This document shows, one piece after another, positions 14,241 to 22,744 of a DNA stretch of 36,811 nt. This stretch comes from Alcaligenaceae bacterium (GTDB lineage: Bacteria > Pseudomonadota > Gammaproteobacteria > Burkholderiales > Burkholderiaceae_B): positions 1-36,811 of the forward strand of contig JAJUJD010000011.1 in assembly GCA_029267315.1 (NCBI GenBank), read 5' to 3'. The notes under the pieces were generated by a model that was not told where the DNA came from, searched no databases, and worked only from the letters and a program-made list of their open reading frames with translations. Position 1 is the stretch's first letter, and each line of letters opens with the position of its first letter. Made by a program: the position numbers and the translations under genes.

Positions 14241-14272
14241 CAGCCCCGCCAGTTGGCGGGGCTGTGTGTTTT
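14241..14272 (+). terminator. Intrinsic terminator after serS
   Basis: A perfect 10-bp stem CAGCCCCGCC/GGCGGGGCTG with an AGTT loop is followed by TGTGTTTT, 20 bp after the serS stop. It lies between serS and the convergent His-rich gene. The minus-strand side lacks a good T-run, so it mainly serves serS. Confidence 0.9.
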
Positions 14273-14293
14273 GGCAGTGAACCAGCTGTTGGC

Positions 14294-14656
14294 TCAATGT
14301 CGCCAGAGGTGTGCGCGGGCGTGGGGCGGCGGCGCAGGACGCCTGCCGTGATTGAAATGGTACCCGTAGACAGGTGGCCGTACATGCTTGTGATGGCCAT
14401 AATAGGGGTGGTGTGGTTTCCGGTGCCGGTATACCTTTTCAGGGTAGTACGTCGGCGGGCCGGAATGGCGTCGGTGCTTTGAAGAATAGTGGCGGTGTTT
14501 GGGTGGATGGTAATGGCGGTGGGAAAAATCGTGTTTGCCCCCCGTCAGGAGAAAATGCGGTTCACCAAACCCTATCCGTGTATCCACATCTGCCCTGGCA
14601 GGAAAGGCAAACAGGCTTGAAGCCAGCACTACACCAAGCAACAAGAGTTTCTTCAT
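14294..14656 (-). CDS. Small secreted His-rich protein of unknown function
   Basis: A 120-residue protein with a clear signal peptide (MKKLLLLGVVLASSLFAFPARA, cleavage near residue 22). The mature part is low-complexity with about 20 His, many Tyr, Pro, Lys and Arg, and repeated H-x-H and HH pairs (PPKHRHYSSKHRRHS; KPHHPYYGHHKHVRPP). No domain is recognised. His clusters suggest metal (Ni, Zn or Cu) binding in the periplasm or a link to the cell surface; this is inference from composition only. The ATG at 14656 has GGGG upstream, but site and start lie in a hairpin (14654-14700). It is 88 bp downstream of the last polysaccharide gene on the same strand, so it may share that transcript or have its own promoter. 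Confidence 0.75.
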   Translation of the reverse strand: MKKLLLLGVVLASSLFAFPARADVDTRIGFGEPHFLLTGGKHDFSHRHYHPPKHRHYSSKHRRHSGPPTYYPEKVYRHRKPHHPYYGHHKHVRPPVYGYHFNHGRRPAPPPHARAHLWRH

Positions 14657-14700
14657 GATGGGCCCCTTTATGGTCGTATGGCCCATTGTGGCCCATCATG
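14654..14700 (-). promoter_or_regulatory. Hairpin covering the start codon of the His-rich gene
   Basis: On the minus strand CATGATGGGCC (14700-14690) is the exact complement of GGCCCATCATG (14664-14654), an 11-bp stem with a 25-nt loop. The right arm contains the AUG and part of the ribosome binding site (GGGG at 14666-14663). A second partial left arm, AATGGGCC (about 14687-14680), could pair with the same target. The layout suggests translational control, by temperature, ligand or ribosome passage; unproven. Confidence 0.45.
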
Positions 14701-14744
14701 CGTTTCAGAACTGTTGGCGCAATGCCGGCAAACGCTTCAAACTG

Positions 14745-16811
14745 CTACGAAGCGACACAGGCGGCCGAATGGTGCAGGTGAATCCAGTCAACCATGGCAG
14801 ATTCCGGGTGATAGCCATCTACCACGGCTTCGAAGACCTCCCGTATGGCCGGATAGTTGTCGTCGGTAATGGCACGCGACAGGGAATCGAGTACCGTTTT
14901 AAGCGTCTCCCAATCCAATCGGTTCTCGCTTGCGCGCATGATCATCGGGTGCGGTGTCGGCGTAACGTTATCGCCGATCAATAGCTCCTCATACAGTTTC
15001 TCGCCAGGTCGCAGCCCCACATACTCTATGGCAATGTCGCCATCCGGGCGTTCCGGGGTGCGCAAGGTAAGCCCCGAGAGCAACACCATTTTCTCGGCAA
15101 GCTCGCGTATCTTGACCGGTGCACCCATGTCCAGAACAAAGACATCTCCGCCGGTGCCCATGGAACCTGCCTGAATGACCAGCGAAGCGGCTTCGGGAAT
15201 CGTCATGAAGAATCGGGTTATTTCGGGGTGTGTGACTGTCAGTGGGCCGCCGGCTTTGATCTGCTTTCGGAATAATGGCACCACAGAACCCGATGAGCCC
15301 AACACATTGCCGAACCGTACCATGGTGAAGCGGGTGCGGTTGGGTAGAGCCAGGCCTACTGGGTCGCCGTAAGGGACAGGGTTTGGTTCGCAGGCCAAAG
15401 CCTGCAGAATGAGCTCGGCCAAACGCTTGGTGCAGCCCATGGTGTTGGTGGGGCGTACCGCCTTGTCGGTAGAGATCAACACAAAGTTGCTAACCCCCGC
15501 GCGAAGCGCGGCCTGCGCGGAATAGAGCGTGCCGAACACATTGTTCAGAATGCCCTCGGCCATATTGCATTCCACCATGGGAACATGCTTGTACGCAGCT
15601 GCATGGTAGACAGTGTTTACGTTCCAGGCAGACATCACATCGAAAAGGCGTTGTTGGTCACGCACTGAATTGAGTATGGGTACAACGCGTACATTCAAGT
15701 GACCGCGTCGACTTCGTTCTTCCAGTTCCCCCAGTATGGAATAGAGGTTGTATTCACAGTGCTCGTAGAGGATAAGCGTGTGCGGCCCATTGAGCAGTAT
15801 CTGTCGGCAGAGTTCTGAACCGATTGAGCCCCCTGCTCCGGTGACCATGACCACCTGATCACGTATGCAGCGCTCCAGCAGCTCAACATGGGGCTCGACC
15901 GGTTCCCTGCCAAGCAGGTCCGTAATATCGACTTGTCGCAGGTTGTCTACCTTCAGCGTGCCATTGGCCAGGTCTCGAAAGCCCGGCACCGTGCGTACGG
16001 TGAAGGGGTAGAGTGCGAGCCGCCCGATGATGACATTACGACGGGCCTGGCTGATGGATGGCATGGCCAACAAAACTTCACGCAAGTCCAGGGCGTCGAC
16101 CAGCGAGCCGATTCGAGCCGGGTCGTATACCGGCACACCGCCAATGGTGCGGCCTTGCAGGTCGGGGTTGTCGTCGAGGAAGGCCACCACATTCCGGCTG
16201 CGGTCCTTCTCCAGGGTGGCAAGAAGCAAGTTGCCCGCTATGCCGGCGCCATAAATGGCTACATGAGTCTGATGCGTTGCGCGAGCCGGTGTAGCGGATT
16301 TGATTATCGGAGGAGGAAGGCGCCCGCCTTGGAGCCAGGACCGGGCAATCAAGCGGATACCGCCAAGAAACAGCAGATTCAGCAGGGCATGGATGGGAAT
16401 GATGGAACGCGGCACCATGCCTGGGCCGCCGCCGCCCCATAGCCAGAGTGACGCCGCCAGCAGCGCGCCCGCGCCGCCGATGGCCGCGGCTAATCGCCAA
16501 AGCGTGCGCGGGCCAAGATAGCGCAGCACTGCGCTATACAGGCCGACTCTTGCAAGTAGGGGGACGGTCAGTAATGGTGCTGCGGCGAACAACCACAAGT
16601 GATCGCCAAAAGGCTGGGCTGCAGCAAGGTCGTCCAGGCGCAGCCCAAATGACAGCCAGAGTGTGAACCAGATCAGCAAGGTGTCGGCCGCCACCTGAAG
16701 CATCCGTTTCTTGATGCGAGGCAAGCCCAATAAGCGTTCTCGCAGCCGCTGCGACAAGGCGGCCCGCTTTTCGTGCTGTGCGCTTGTCGCAGTGTGGGCA
16801 ATGGAATGCAT
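14745..16811 (-). CDS. WbpM/CapD-type UDP-N-acetylglucosamine 4,6-dehydratase (membrane-anchored)
   Basis: A 688-residue nucleotide-sugar 4,6-dehydratase of the long WbpM/WlbL/PglF group. About four transmembrane helices lie in residues 35-160 (VAADTLLIWFTLWLSFGLRL). A first Rossmann domain follows (AIYGAGIAGNLLLATLEKD, about 185), then the catalytic short-chain dehydrogenase domain with TGAGGSIGSELCRQIL at about 323 and FVLISTDKAVRPTNTMGCTK at about 445-460, where MGxxK replaces the usual YxxxK. It makes UDP-4-keto-6-deoxy-HexNAc, the precursor of QuiNAc4N, FucNAc4N or bacillosamine; the aminotransferase three genes upstream in the operon would add the 4-amino group. GGGAGG lies 6 nt before the ATG, and it follows the amidotransferase gene after 29 bp. 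Confidence 0.93.
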   Translation of the reverse strand: MHSIAHTATSAQHEKRAALSQRLRERLLGLPRIKKRMLQVAADTLLIWFTLWLSFGLRLDDLAAAQPFGDHLWLFAAAPLLTVPLLARVGLYSAVLRYLGPRTLWRLAAAIGGAGALLAASLWLWGGGGPGMVPRSIIPIHALLNLLFLGGIRLIARSWLQGGRLPPPIIKSATPARATHQTHVAIYGAGIAGNLLLATLEKDRSRNVVAFLDDNPDLQGRTIGGVPVYDPARIGSLVDALDLREVLLAMPSISQARRNVIIGRLALYPFTVRTVPGFRDLANGTLKVDNLRQVDITDLLGREPVEPHVELLERCIRDQVVMVTGAGGSIGSELCRQILLNGPHTLILYEHCEYNLYSILGELEERSRRGHLNVRVVPILNSVRDQQRLFDVMSAWNVNTVYHAAAYKHVPMVECNMAEGILNNVFGTLYSAQAALRAGVSNFVLISTDKAVRPTNTMGCTKRLAELILQALACEPNPVPYGDPVGLALPNRTRFTMVRFGNVLGSSGSVVPLFRKQIKAGGPLTVTHPEITRFFMTIPEAASLVIQAGSMGTGGDVFVLDMGAPVKIRELAEKMVLLSGLTLRTPERPDGDIAIEYVGLRPGEKLYEELLIGDNVTPTPHPMIMRASENRLDWETLKTVLDSLSRAITDDNYPAIREVFEAVVDGYHPESAMVDWIHLHHSAACVAS

Positions 16812-16840
16812 GTCGTCCTCCCGTATGGCTTTTGAGGGTG

Positions 16841-18733
16841 CTATCGCACTCCCATCTGTTCATGCCATTTGATGAAATTGATCCAGCGCCAGAGTTGGTT
16901 GCTTGCGGGGCGGCGACCCGCCATGACTGCATCAAACTGCTGCAGCAGCTCCGCATGGTTGAGAAATGGAATATCGGCCCCGTGCGCCAACCACCCACGC
17001 ACCGTATCGGCCATTCCGCTGAGCCAGTTGAACTCCGGCGTCTCGAAACCGATCTTGTCTCGCCTGTCGAGTATTTCGTCTGGAATGATCCCCCGCATGG
17101 CGGCGCGGAACACGTGTTTCGTCTGCCCCTGCGGGGAGATAAGGTATTCCTCCGGAAGTGAAAGCAGCAGCTGCGCCATGGGCAAGGTCAGAAACGGCAG
17201 GCGGCTCTCCACGGAAAAATGCATGGAGTTGCGGTCGCCTTCGCGCAGGTAGCCGGGTAGAAATCGATGCTGCAGCGAATGCGCCATTCTTTCCACCACT
17301 CTGCGTCCCCGGGCCTGGGGGCTGCGATGCACACGGGTGTAATGCATGTCGACCTGTGCCTCGCGCAAAACATCAGCCTTTAGCCAAGCCGGCATCGGTT
17401 GACGCCCGGAGTAGTGGCGCGCAAGGTGAAACAGCCGGTCGGGCAGGGCAGACGCCACCAGGTATTGCCAGGCGCGACGGTAACTGCGCCCGGGCCAGCG
17501 GGACCATTCCCAGGCGAAGCGCTGAACCTCAAGCAGTCGACCCTGCTCCAGCATGCTGAGCATGCGTTCGCCAGGGAATCCGGAATAGCCGGCAAGCAGC
17601 TCGTCCGCTCCTTGACCCTCCAGCGTGACTGTGACGCCGTTCTCCCGGGCCAGTGCGTAGACCCGGTACTGCGCATAAACGGATGAACTCATGAAAGGCT
17701 CACCCTGAAGCGCGATCAGTCGCTCAAGGTCGCGCGCCAAATCGTTGCGGTCGGCCACTACCTTGTGCGCGACTGCCCCTACATGCCGGTTGACTGTATC
17801 CACCCAGCGTTCTTCTGACTTGGGGTCATCCGCGGCGACATAGCTGAAGGTATGTAATGGGGCATCGGGTTCCAGCTTGCGCATGGCACAGACAATCGCC
17901 GAGGAATCGATGCCGCCGGAGAGTGTCGCTCCCAAGGGAACGTCACTGCGCAGGTGCAGCGCGACGCTGTGCAGGAACTGCTCGCGCACTGCCTCTGCCG
18001 CTTCATCGAAGCTCATCTTGACCGCCTCCCCGATGCGAGGCTTCCACCAGCAAAGCTGTTGAATCTGGCCCGGCCTGTGCAGGTCGATTTCAATGCGATG
18101 GCCGGGGCTAAGGGCCAGGATGTCATCAAAAAATGTTTCGGACGACGTATCGAAATCGCCATGGACGAGATAGTCGTAGCTGCGCTGCCAGTTCGCCAGC
18201 GGCGTCTCACCCTTACGCAAGGCGAGTATCGCGTGCAGCTCCGAGGCGAACAGCAGGCGTTCGTTCCGATGCGAAAAGTAGAAGGGTTTGATGCCGAATG
18301 CGTCCCGGGCAGCGCTTAAGGTCTGGCGCAGCTTGTCATAGATCACAAAGGCGAACATGCCTTCCAGGCGGGTCAGACACTGCTCGGCCCACTGCTGCCA
18401 GGCAGCGAGCAAAACTTCAGTGTCCGATTGAGTGGTGAACTGCCGGCCCAGCGCCCGCAACTCCTCGCGCAGTTCGCGGTAGTTGTAGATTTCACCGTTG
18501 AAAATCATCCAGTAGCGGCCGCAAGGCGAAACCATGGGCTGATTGGCCGCGTCGCTCAGGTCGATGATGGCGAGCCTTGTGTGTCCCAGCGCCAGTCTGC
18601 CACCGGCCGCCTCCTTGTATACACAGCCCTTGTCGTTGGGACCGCGCAGGCGCAAAGTGTGCAGCGCAGCGTCCATACGGTGTTCGAGATCAAGTGGTGG
18701 GGTTGACCACCATCCGCCAGCAATACCACACAT
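16841..18733 (-). CDS. Asparagine-synthase-type glutamine-dependent amidotransferase
   Basis: A 630-residue AsnB-like protein. The ATG at 18733 exposes Cys2 (MCGIAGGWWS), the nucleophile of the Ntn glutaminase domain (about residues 2-210), and AAGGAG lies 7 nt upstream; the longer frame to 18952 would bury Cys2 and is rejected. The synthetase domain has the ATP pyrophosphatase loop LSGGIDSSAIV at about 270 and VTLEGQGADELLAGYSGFPG. Both halves look intact. In polysaccharide loci such enzymes (for example WbpS of P. aeruginosa) amidate the carboxyl of uronic acids, which fits the diacetamido-uronic acid genes here. True asparagine synthesis is the alternative. It lies 23 bp after wzx. Confidence 0.92.
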   Translation of the reverse strand: MCGIAGGWWSTPPLDLEHRMDAALHTLRLRGPNDKGCVYKEAAGGRLALGHTRLAIIDLSDAANQPMVSPCGRYWMIFNGEIYNYRELREELRALGRQFTTQSDTEVLLAAWQQWAEQCLTRLEGMFAFVIYDKLRQTLSAARDAFGIKPFYFSHRNERLLFASELHAILALRKGETPLANWQRSYDYLVHGDFDTSSETFFDDILALSPGHRIEIDLHRPGQIQQLCWWKPRIGEAVKMSFDEAAEAVREQFLHSVALHLRSDVPLGATLSGGIDSSAIVCAMRKLEPDAPLHTFSYVAADDPKSEERWVDTVNRHVGAVAHKVVADRNDLARDLERLIALQGEPFMSSSVYAQYRVYALARENGVTVTLEGQGADELLAGYSGFPGERMLSMLEQGRLLEVQRFAWEWSRWPGRSYRRAWQYLVASALPDRLFHLARHYSGRQPMPAWLKADVLREAQVDMHYTRVHRSPQARGRRVVERMAHSLQHRFLPGYLREGDRNSMHFSVESRLPFLTLPMAQLLLSLPEEYLISPQGQTKHVFRAAMRGIIPDEILDRRDKIGFETPEFNWLSGMADTVRGWLAHGADIPFLNHAELLQQFDAVMAGRRPASNQLWRWINFIKWHEQMGVR

Positions 18734-18756
18734 GTAACGCTCCTTGGCGTAAAGGT

Positions 18757-20094
18757 TCAGCGCAATATCTCGTCCGGTACGGGCGGCGGCCCGTCTTCTG
18801 GACGCCGCTGCGCGCACTTGACGATGACCAGGAAATAAACCGAATACATCAGCAGTTCGTGCAGGACATACAGCTGCAGAAAGCTTTCGATGGGCAGGTG
18901 CCGTCCCAGCCACAGCGTGGCGCTCACACTGAAGAAGTAGAGGGTCTGCCACGTCACGCCACTCTTGACGTTGTGGTTGAGAGCCATGATGACTGTCAGG
19001 GGGCTGACGATGAACCTTATGCCTACGGCGAGCGACAGTAGCCCGGCGTAGCGACCGGCTTCCGCCCAGGACGGCCCGAACACAACGGTGAACAATTCCA
19101 CCCCGAACAGGGCCAGCACGACGATAAAGGGCAGGGCAATGGCTGCCAACGTTGCGGCGGAGCGCAATATGTAGGGCAGGATGCTGGCCGCATCCTCGTT
19201 ATTAAGGCGGGCAATACGCTGATGCAGTACTTGCGCCACCGCGCTGGAGATCAGGAAAAGCGGGATGGCCAGAACGCGCTGGGTGAAGCTGAACAAGCCG
19301 GTGATGGTCGATGAAAAGGTGTGGCTGATGATTAGCAACACCATCATGAGTGAGCCGCTGTCAAATACGGCTCCCCAAGTCGAGAACAAGGGAAAGCGCC
19401 TGTATTCCCGCGCTACTGCAGCCATACCGGACCGGGTCACATGGGTACGGGCACCTATTAGCGAAGTCAGGTTCTTGCACACCAGCAGTGCCAGCCCCGC
19501 ACATTGGCCGCCCATCCAGCCCAGGATCAGGCCATGAGCATGCAGGTTTCCGTATCCCATGCCGCATTGGGCAGCTCCGGTCGACACCCCCTGCGACGCC
19601 CGTGCCATGGCCAGCTGCGGAAACCGCCCGCAACGATTGTTCCAGTTGGAAAGAATCTGGAATGACGCGGTGACAAAAACGGCCAGTGGCAGCAGGTACA
19701 GCCATTCCCCGTGAAGGGTCTGCAACCAGTCTTCAGAAAGCCGTCCGTATGAAATCGCCACCACCGACGCCAGAGTGAGGCAGACGCTTGCCAGAATCAC
19801 CCAGCATAGAATCACAAGGTTCAACGCCACCCCGTCTTCGGAAGGAAGCATGATGGCCTGATCGTAGCGGCCAGCGGCCACGACCGAGATCACACTGTTG
19901 ACTGCCATAAACAGAGCGAAGGCGGCAAAATCTTCTGGCGAGTACAGGCGGGTGAGCACAGGGCTCAGCAGCACCGGCACAGCCTGAGCAATGACAGATC
20001 CTGTCATCAACGCGGCGACGTGTCCCAGAAATCTCTGATTGCGCAATGAAGAAAGCTTTTTTTGCCACATTTTCACTACCGGAAATAGGTTCAT
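18757..20094 (-). CDS. wzx: Wzx-type polysaccharide flippase
   Basis: A 445-residue inner-membrane protein of the MOP (polysaccharide transporter) superfamily with about 12 predicted helices, beginning HVAALMTGSVIAQAVPVLLS and LTRLYSPEDFAAFALFMAVN, which is the usual Wzx opening. It should turn undecaprenyl-linked repeat units to the periplasmic face. The ATG at 20094 forms an ATGA overlap with the stop of the aminotransferase gene, which indicates translational coupling; the longer frame to 20352 is antisense-like and rich in Arg and Pro. The symbol is by role; Wzx sequences are too varied to tell substrate. Confidence 0.9.
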   Translation of the reverse strand: MNLFPVVKMWQKKLSSLRNQRFLGHVAALMTGSVIAQAVPVLLSPVLTRLYSPEDFAAFALFMAVNSVISVVAAGRYDQAIMLPSEDGVALNLVILCWVILASVCLTLASVVAISYGRLSEDWLQTLHGEWLYLLPLAVFVTASFQILSNWNNRCGRFPQLAMARASQGVSTGAAQCGMGYGNLHAHGLILGWMGGQCAGLALLVCKNLTSLIGARTHVTRSGMAAVAREYRRFPLFSTWGAVFDSGSLMMVLLIISHTFSSTITGLFSFTQRVLAIPLFLISSAVAQVLHQRIARLNNEDAASILPYILRSAATLAAIALPFIVVLALFGVELFTVVFGPSWAEAGRYAGLLSLAVGIRFIVSPLTVIMALNHNVKSGVTWQTLYFFSVSATLWLGRHLPIESFLQLYVLHELLMYSVYFLVIVKCAQRRPEDGPPPVPDEILR

Positions 20095-21326
20095 TGGATG
20101 GCCACAGTCGGGCCGACCCCACCGTGCCCCGCGGGCAAGCGGACTTGCGCCGGAGAACAGGCCTGCCGCAACACTTCGCGTAAGGCATTGCAGCAAGCAT
20201 CGATTTCGTCGTCCCGAAGAGTGGGGTGCACAAGAAACATCAGGGCGCTTTGCCCTAGGGCCTGCGCGCAAGGCAGGCGACAGCCCGGACGGAACCCCGT
20301 GCCGTCGAAAGCGTTTTCGCGATAAATCTCGGGGCAGGAGCCGGTGTAGCAAGGTATCCCCCGTTCCAGCAGCGCGTTGAGTATGCGGTCGCGACCCCAG
20401 TCGGGCCGCAGCTGCTCGAAGTCAGTGAACACGTAGCACTTGTAGGCGGCGTGGACGATATGTTCTGGAACCTTCGGTACCCGAAGCCCGGGCAAGGAGG
20501 CGGCGGTATCCCAAATGCGTTGCGCGTTGCATCTGCGCTGCCGGCTCCATTCGGGTAACCGGCGCAACTGGATGCGCCCGATGACCGCCTGTACCTCCAT
20601 CATGCGGGCATTGGTGCCGAAATCGTCATGTACCCAGCGGAATCCCCCTGACGTTCCGGACCTGGCCATGGCTGTTCGACTTTTGCCATGGTCTTTGTAC
20701 GACCAGACCCGTGCGCTAAGGACGGGGTCGTTTGTGGTGATCATGCCGCCTTCACCACCGGTGGTCAGGATTTTGTCTTGGCAGAACGACCAGGCGGCAA
20801 TATGCCCCAGCGAACCGACTGGCCGGCCCTTATAGAAGGCCCCATGTGCTTGTGCGCAGTCCTCGACGACGTCCAACCCATGCTCCGCCGCCAGCGCCAT
20901 GATGGGGTCCATGTCGCATGGCCATCCTGCAAGATGAACGCAAATGATGGCCCGTGTCCGCGGGCTCAGCACTGCGGCAATGGATTCGGCAGTGATGTTC
21001 TGGCTGTCCGGGTCCACATCAGCGAATACTGGTATGGCACCCAAAGCGACCACGCAGGAGACCGAGGCAATGAAGCTGCGCGGCGTCACCACGACTTCGT
21101 CGCCCGGTGCTATCTTCAATGCCCGTAGCGCAATCTCCAAAGCCAGCGTGCCGTTGGCAATTGAGATGGCATGGGCACAACCCGTGGCCTGTGCGAATTC
21201 CTCTTCGAACAGTCGGCATTCCTGTCCAGTCCAGTAGTTAACGCGGCCAGAAAGGATGAGGGAGCGAACCGCGTCGGCTTCCTCGTCGGTAAAGGCGGGC
21301 CAGGGCGAAAAGCTGGTATCCAGCAT
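20091..21326 (-). CDS. DegT/DnrJ/EryC1-family sugar aminotransferase (4-amino sugar, WlbF-like)
   Basis: A 411-residue PLP enzyme of the fold-type I sugar aminotransferase family. Substrate-loop and cofactor motifs are visible: SGRVNYWTGQECRLFEEEFA, ANGTLALEIALRAL, DEVVVTPRSFIASVSCVVAL, VVEDCAQAHGA, and the Schiff-base lysine in AAWSFCQDKILTTGGEGGM. FGTNARMMEVQAVIGRIQL is the typical later motif. Together with the WbpM-like dehydratase it should aminate the 4-keto group of UDP-4-keto-6-deoxy-HexNAc, as proposed for WlbF in Bordetella. AAAGGAG lies about 6 nt before the ATG at 21326. It starts 11 bp after the GT2-PGT gene and overlaps wzx by 4 bp. C-3 transamination is less likely, as wlbC already covers it. 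Confidence 0.9.
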   Translation of the reverse strand: MLDTSFSPWPAFTDEEADAVRSLILSGRVNYWTGQECRLFEEEFAQATGCAHAISIANGTLALEIALRALKIAPGDEVVVTPRSFIASVSCVVALGAIPVFADVDPDSQNITAESIAAVLSPRTRAIICVHLAGWPCDMDPIMALAAEHGLDVVEDCAQAHGAFYKGRPVGSLGHIAAWSFCQDKILTTGGEGGMITTNDPVLSARVWSYKDHGKSRTAMARSGTSGGFRWVHDDFGTNARMMEVQAVIGRIQLRRLPEWSRQRRCNAQRIWDTAASLPGLRVPKVPEHIVHAAYKCYVFTDFEQLRPDWGRDRILNALLERGIPCYTGSCPEIYRENAFDGTGFRPGCRLPCAQALGQSALMFLVHPTLRDDEIDACCNALREVLRQACSPAQVRLPAGHGGVGPTVAIQ

Positions 21327-21337
21327 GGTGTGCTCCT

Positions 21338-22744
21338 TTAGTGAACGAATGTGCGATAGAGGTATCGGAGGTCTGTCCAAAGACTGCGCTGGCGGATGTA
21401 CTCTCGGTTGATCCGTACTTTGTCCGGCCAGATGACTTCGGCGTTATAGGCCTGAGCATCGGACTGACGGCTCAGGATTTCTTCCTCGTTGCGGTACTTC
21501 ACGGTTGCAGGGCCCGTAATGCCTGGCCGCACGCTGAGGATGATGCGGTCTTCCCCCTGGAGTCTGTCGGCGTAGCCAGGGACATCGGGTCGTGGTCCGA
21601 CAAAACTCATGTCTCCAATCAGCACGTTCCACAACTGCGGCAGCTCATCGATCTTGCTGCGGCGCAGGAAGGCACCGCTGCGCGTGATGCGGGGATCTTT
21701 CGCGGTGGTCACCGTGCCGAGTTCCGTCCCCAACTGGGGGTTGTCATGCATCGTGCGCAGCTTGACGATTCGGAACGGTTGGCCGTAGCGTCCCACGCGT
21801 TCTTGAAGGAAGAAGCCGTTGCGGCGCGTCTCGAGCGTAGCGGCTAGCCAACCCAGGGCGATGAGCGGAGAGGCCAAGAGCAGACCCAGTGCAGCAAAGA
21901 TGATGTCGAACAGGCGCTTGAACATGGCGTAGACCAGGGTGCCCGGTGCGGATTTGTGCGCGTACAGTTCCTTTTTTATGCCGGGCGGAACGCTGGCCAG
22001 AACGAAGCGCACCCCCATGTTTCGTAAGGTCTCCGACCAAGTCAGAAAACCGATGCGGCGCTGGTAGCGAATGACAGCCAACTCATGGTGGAGGCTTCGC
22101 ATGCCGTTGCGGGTCATGAACGCAGCGCCTGCTCTTACGCGAAACAGAACGTCGGGGAGGTTGGCGAGCTTGTAGCCCTTGACGATCAGCAGCGACCAGA
22201 GCGCAACATCCTGGGATCGCTTAAAGAGTGGGTACCCCCCCACGGACAGCACCACGGACTTTCGGAAAATCGCGACGGCGTGGCTGAGCGGGCTGCGGCG
22301 GCGCGCGAATTGAACCAGTTCCTCATGTGTGGCAGGCAGCACTCTGGAGGAAAACACCTGGCCGTTCTCATCGAATTCTTCCAATGAGGCACTGCTGGCC
22401 GCGATATCGGGGTGGGCCTCCATGAAGGCCATTTGTTTCTCGAAGCGTTGCGGCAAGGAGATGTCGTCGCTGTCCATGCGTGCAACCAGCTCGTGGCTGC
22501 AGTGTGCGAGCCCGGCGTTCAGAGCCTTTGCCAGGCCCACATTGCGGGGCAGAACGACGGACTGTATGTTGAGGTCATCCCGAAAGGCTTCAATGACCTC
22601 GTGCAGAGCGTCCGACAATGGGCCATCTTCCACCAGAACTACCTCGTCGGCACGCCGCGTCTGCTGCTTGAGGCTTTCCAGTGCAATACGCAAATAGGCT
22701 GGATTTTCGGCCTTATAGACCGACATCAATACTGACAGGGTCAT
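21338..22744 (-). CDS. GT2 glycosyltransferase fused to a monotopic phosphoglycosyltransferase (initiating sugar transferase)
   Basis: One uninterrupted 468-residue frame joins two enzymes. Residues 1-265 are a GT2 (GT-A) glycosyltransferase: [37 protein letters not shown] and the MDSDD metal site at about 90. Residues 272-468 are a bacterial sugar transferase (PglC/WlbG class): membrane re-entrant helix [20 protein letters not shown], then [18 protein letters not shown] at about 315-335 and the catalytic Asp-Glu in [19 protein letters not shown] at about 365, then [10 protein letters not shown] and [20 protein letters not shown]. The second half would put a sugar phosphate on undecaprenyl phosphate and the first half would add the second or third sugar. 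The join lies right before MFKRLFD, where stand-alone transferases start. It overlaps the propeller gene by 4 bp (ATGA). Confidence 0.92.
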   Translation of the reverse strand: MTLSVLMSVYKAENPAYLRIALESLKQQTRRADEVVLVEDGPLSDALHEVIEAFRDDLNIQSVVLPRNVGLAKALNAGLAHCSHELVARMDSDDISLPQRFEKQMAFMEAHPDIAASSASLEEFDENGQVFSSRVLPATHEELVQFARRRSPLSHAVAIFRKSVVLSVGGYPLFKRSQDVALWSLLIVKGYKLANLPDVLFRVRAGAAFMTRNGMRSLHHELAVIRYQRRIGFLTWSETLRNMGVRFVLASVPPGIKKELYAHKSAPGTLVYAMFKRLFDIIFAALGLLLASPLIALGWLAATLETRRNGFFLQERVGRYGQPFRIVKLRTMHDNPQLGTELGTVTTAKDPRITRSGAFLRRSKIDELPQLWNVLIGDMSFVGPRPDVPGYADRLQGEDRIILSVRPGITGPATVKYRNEEEILSRQSDAQAYNAEVIWPDKVRINREYIRQRSLWTDLRYLYRTFVH

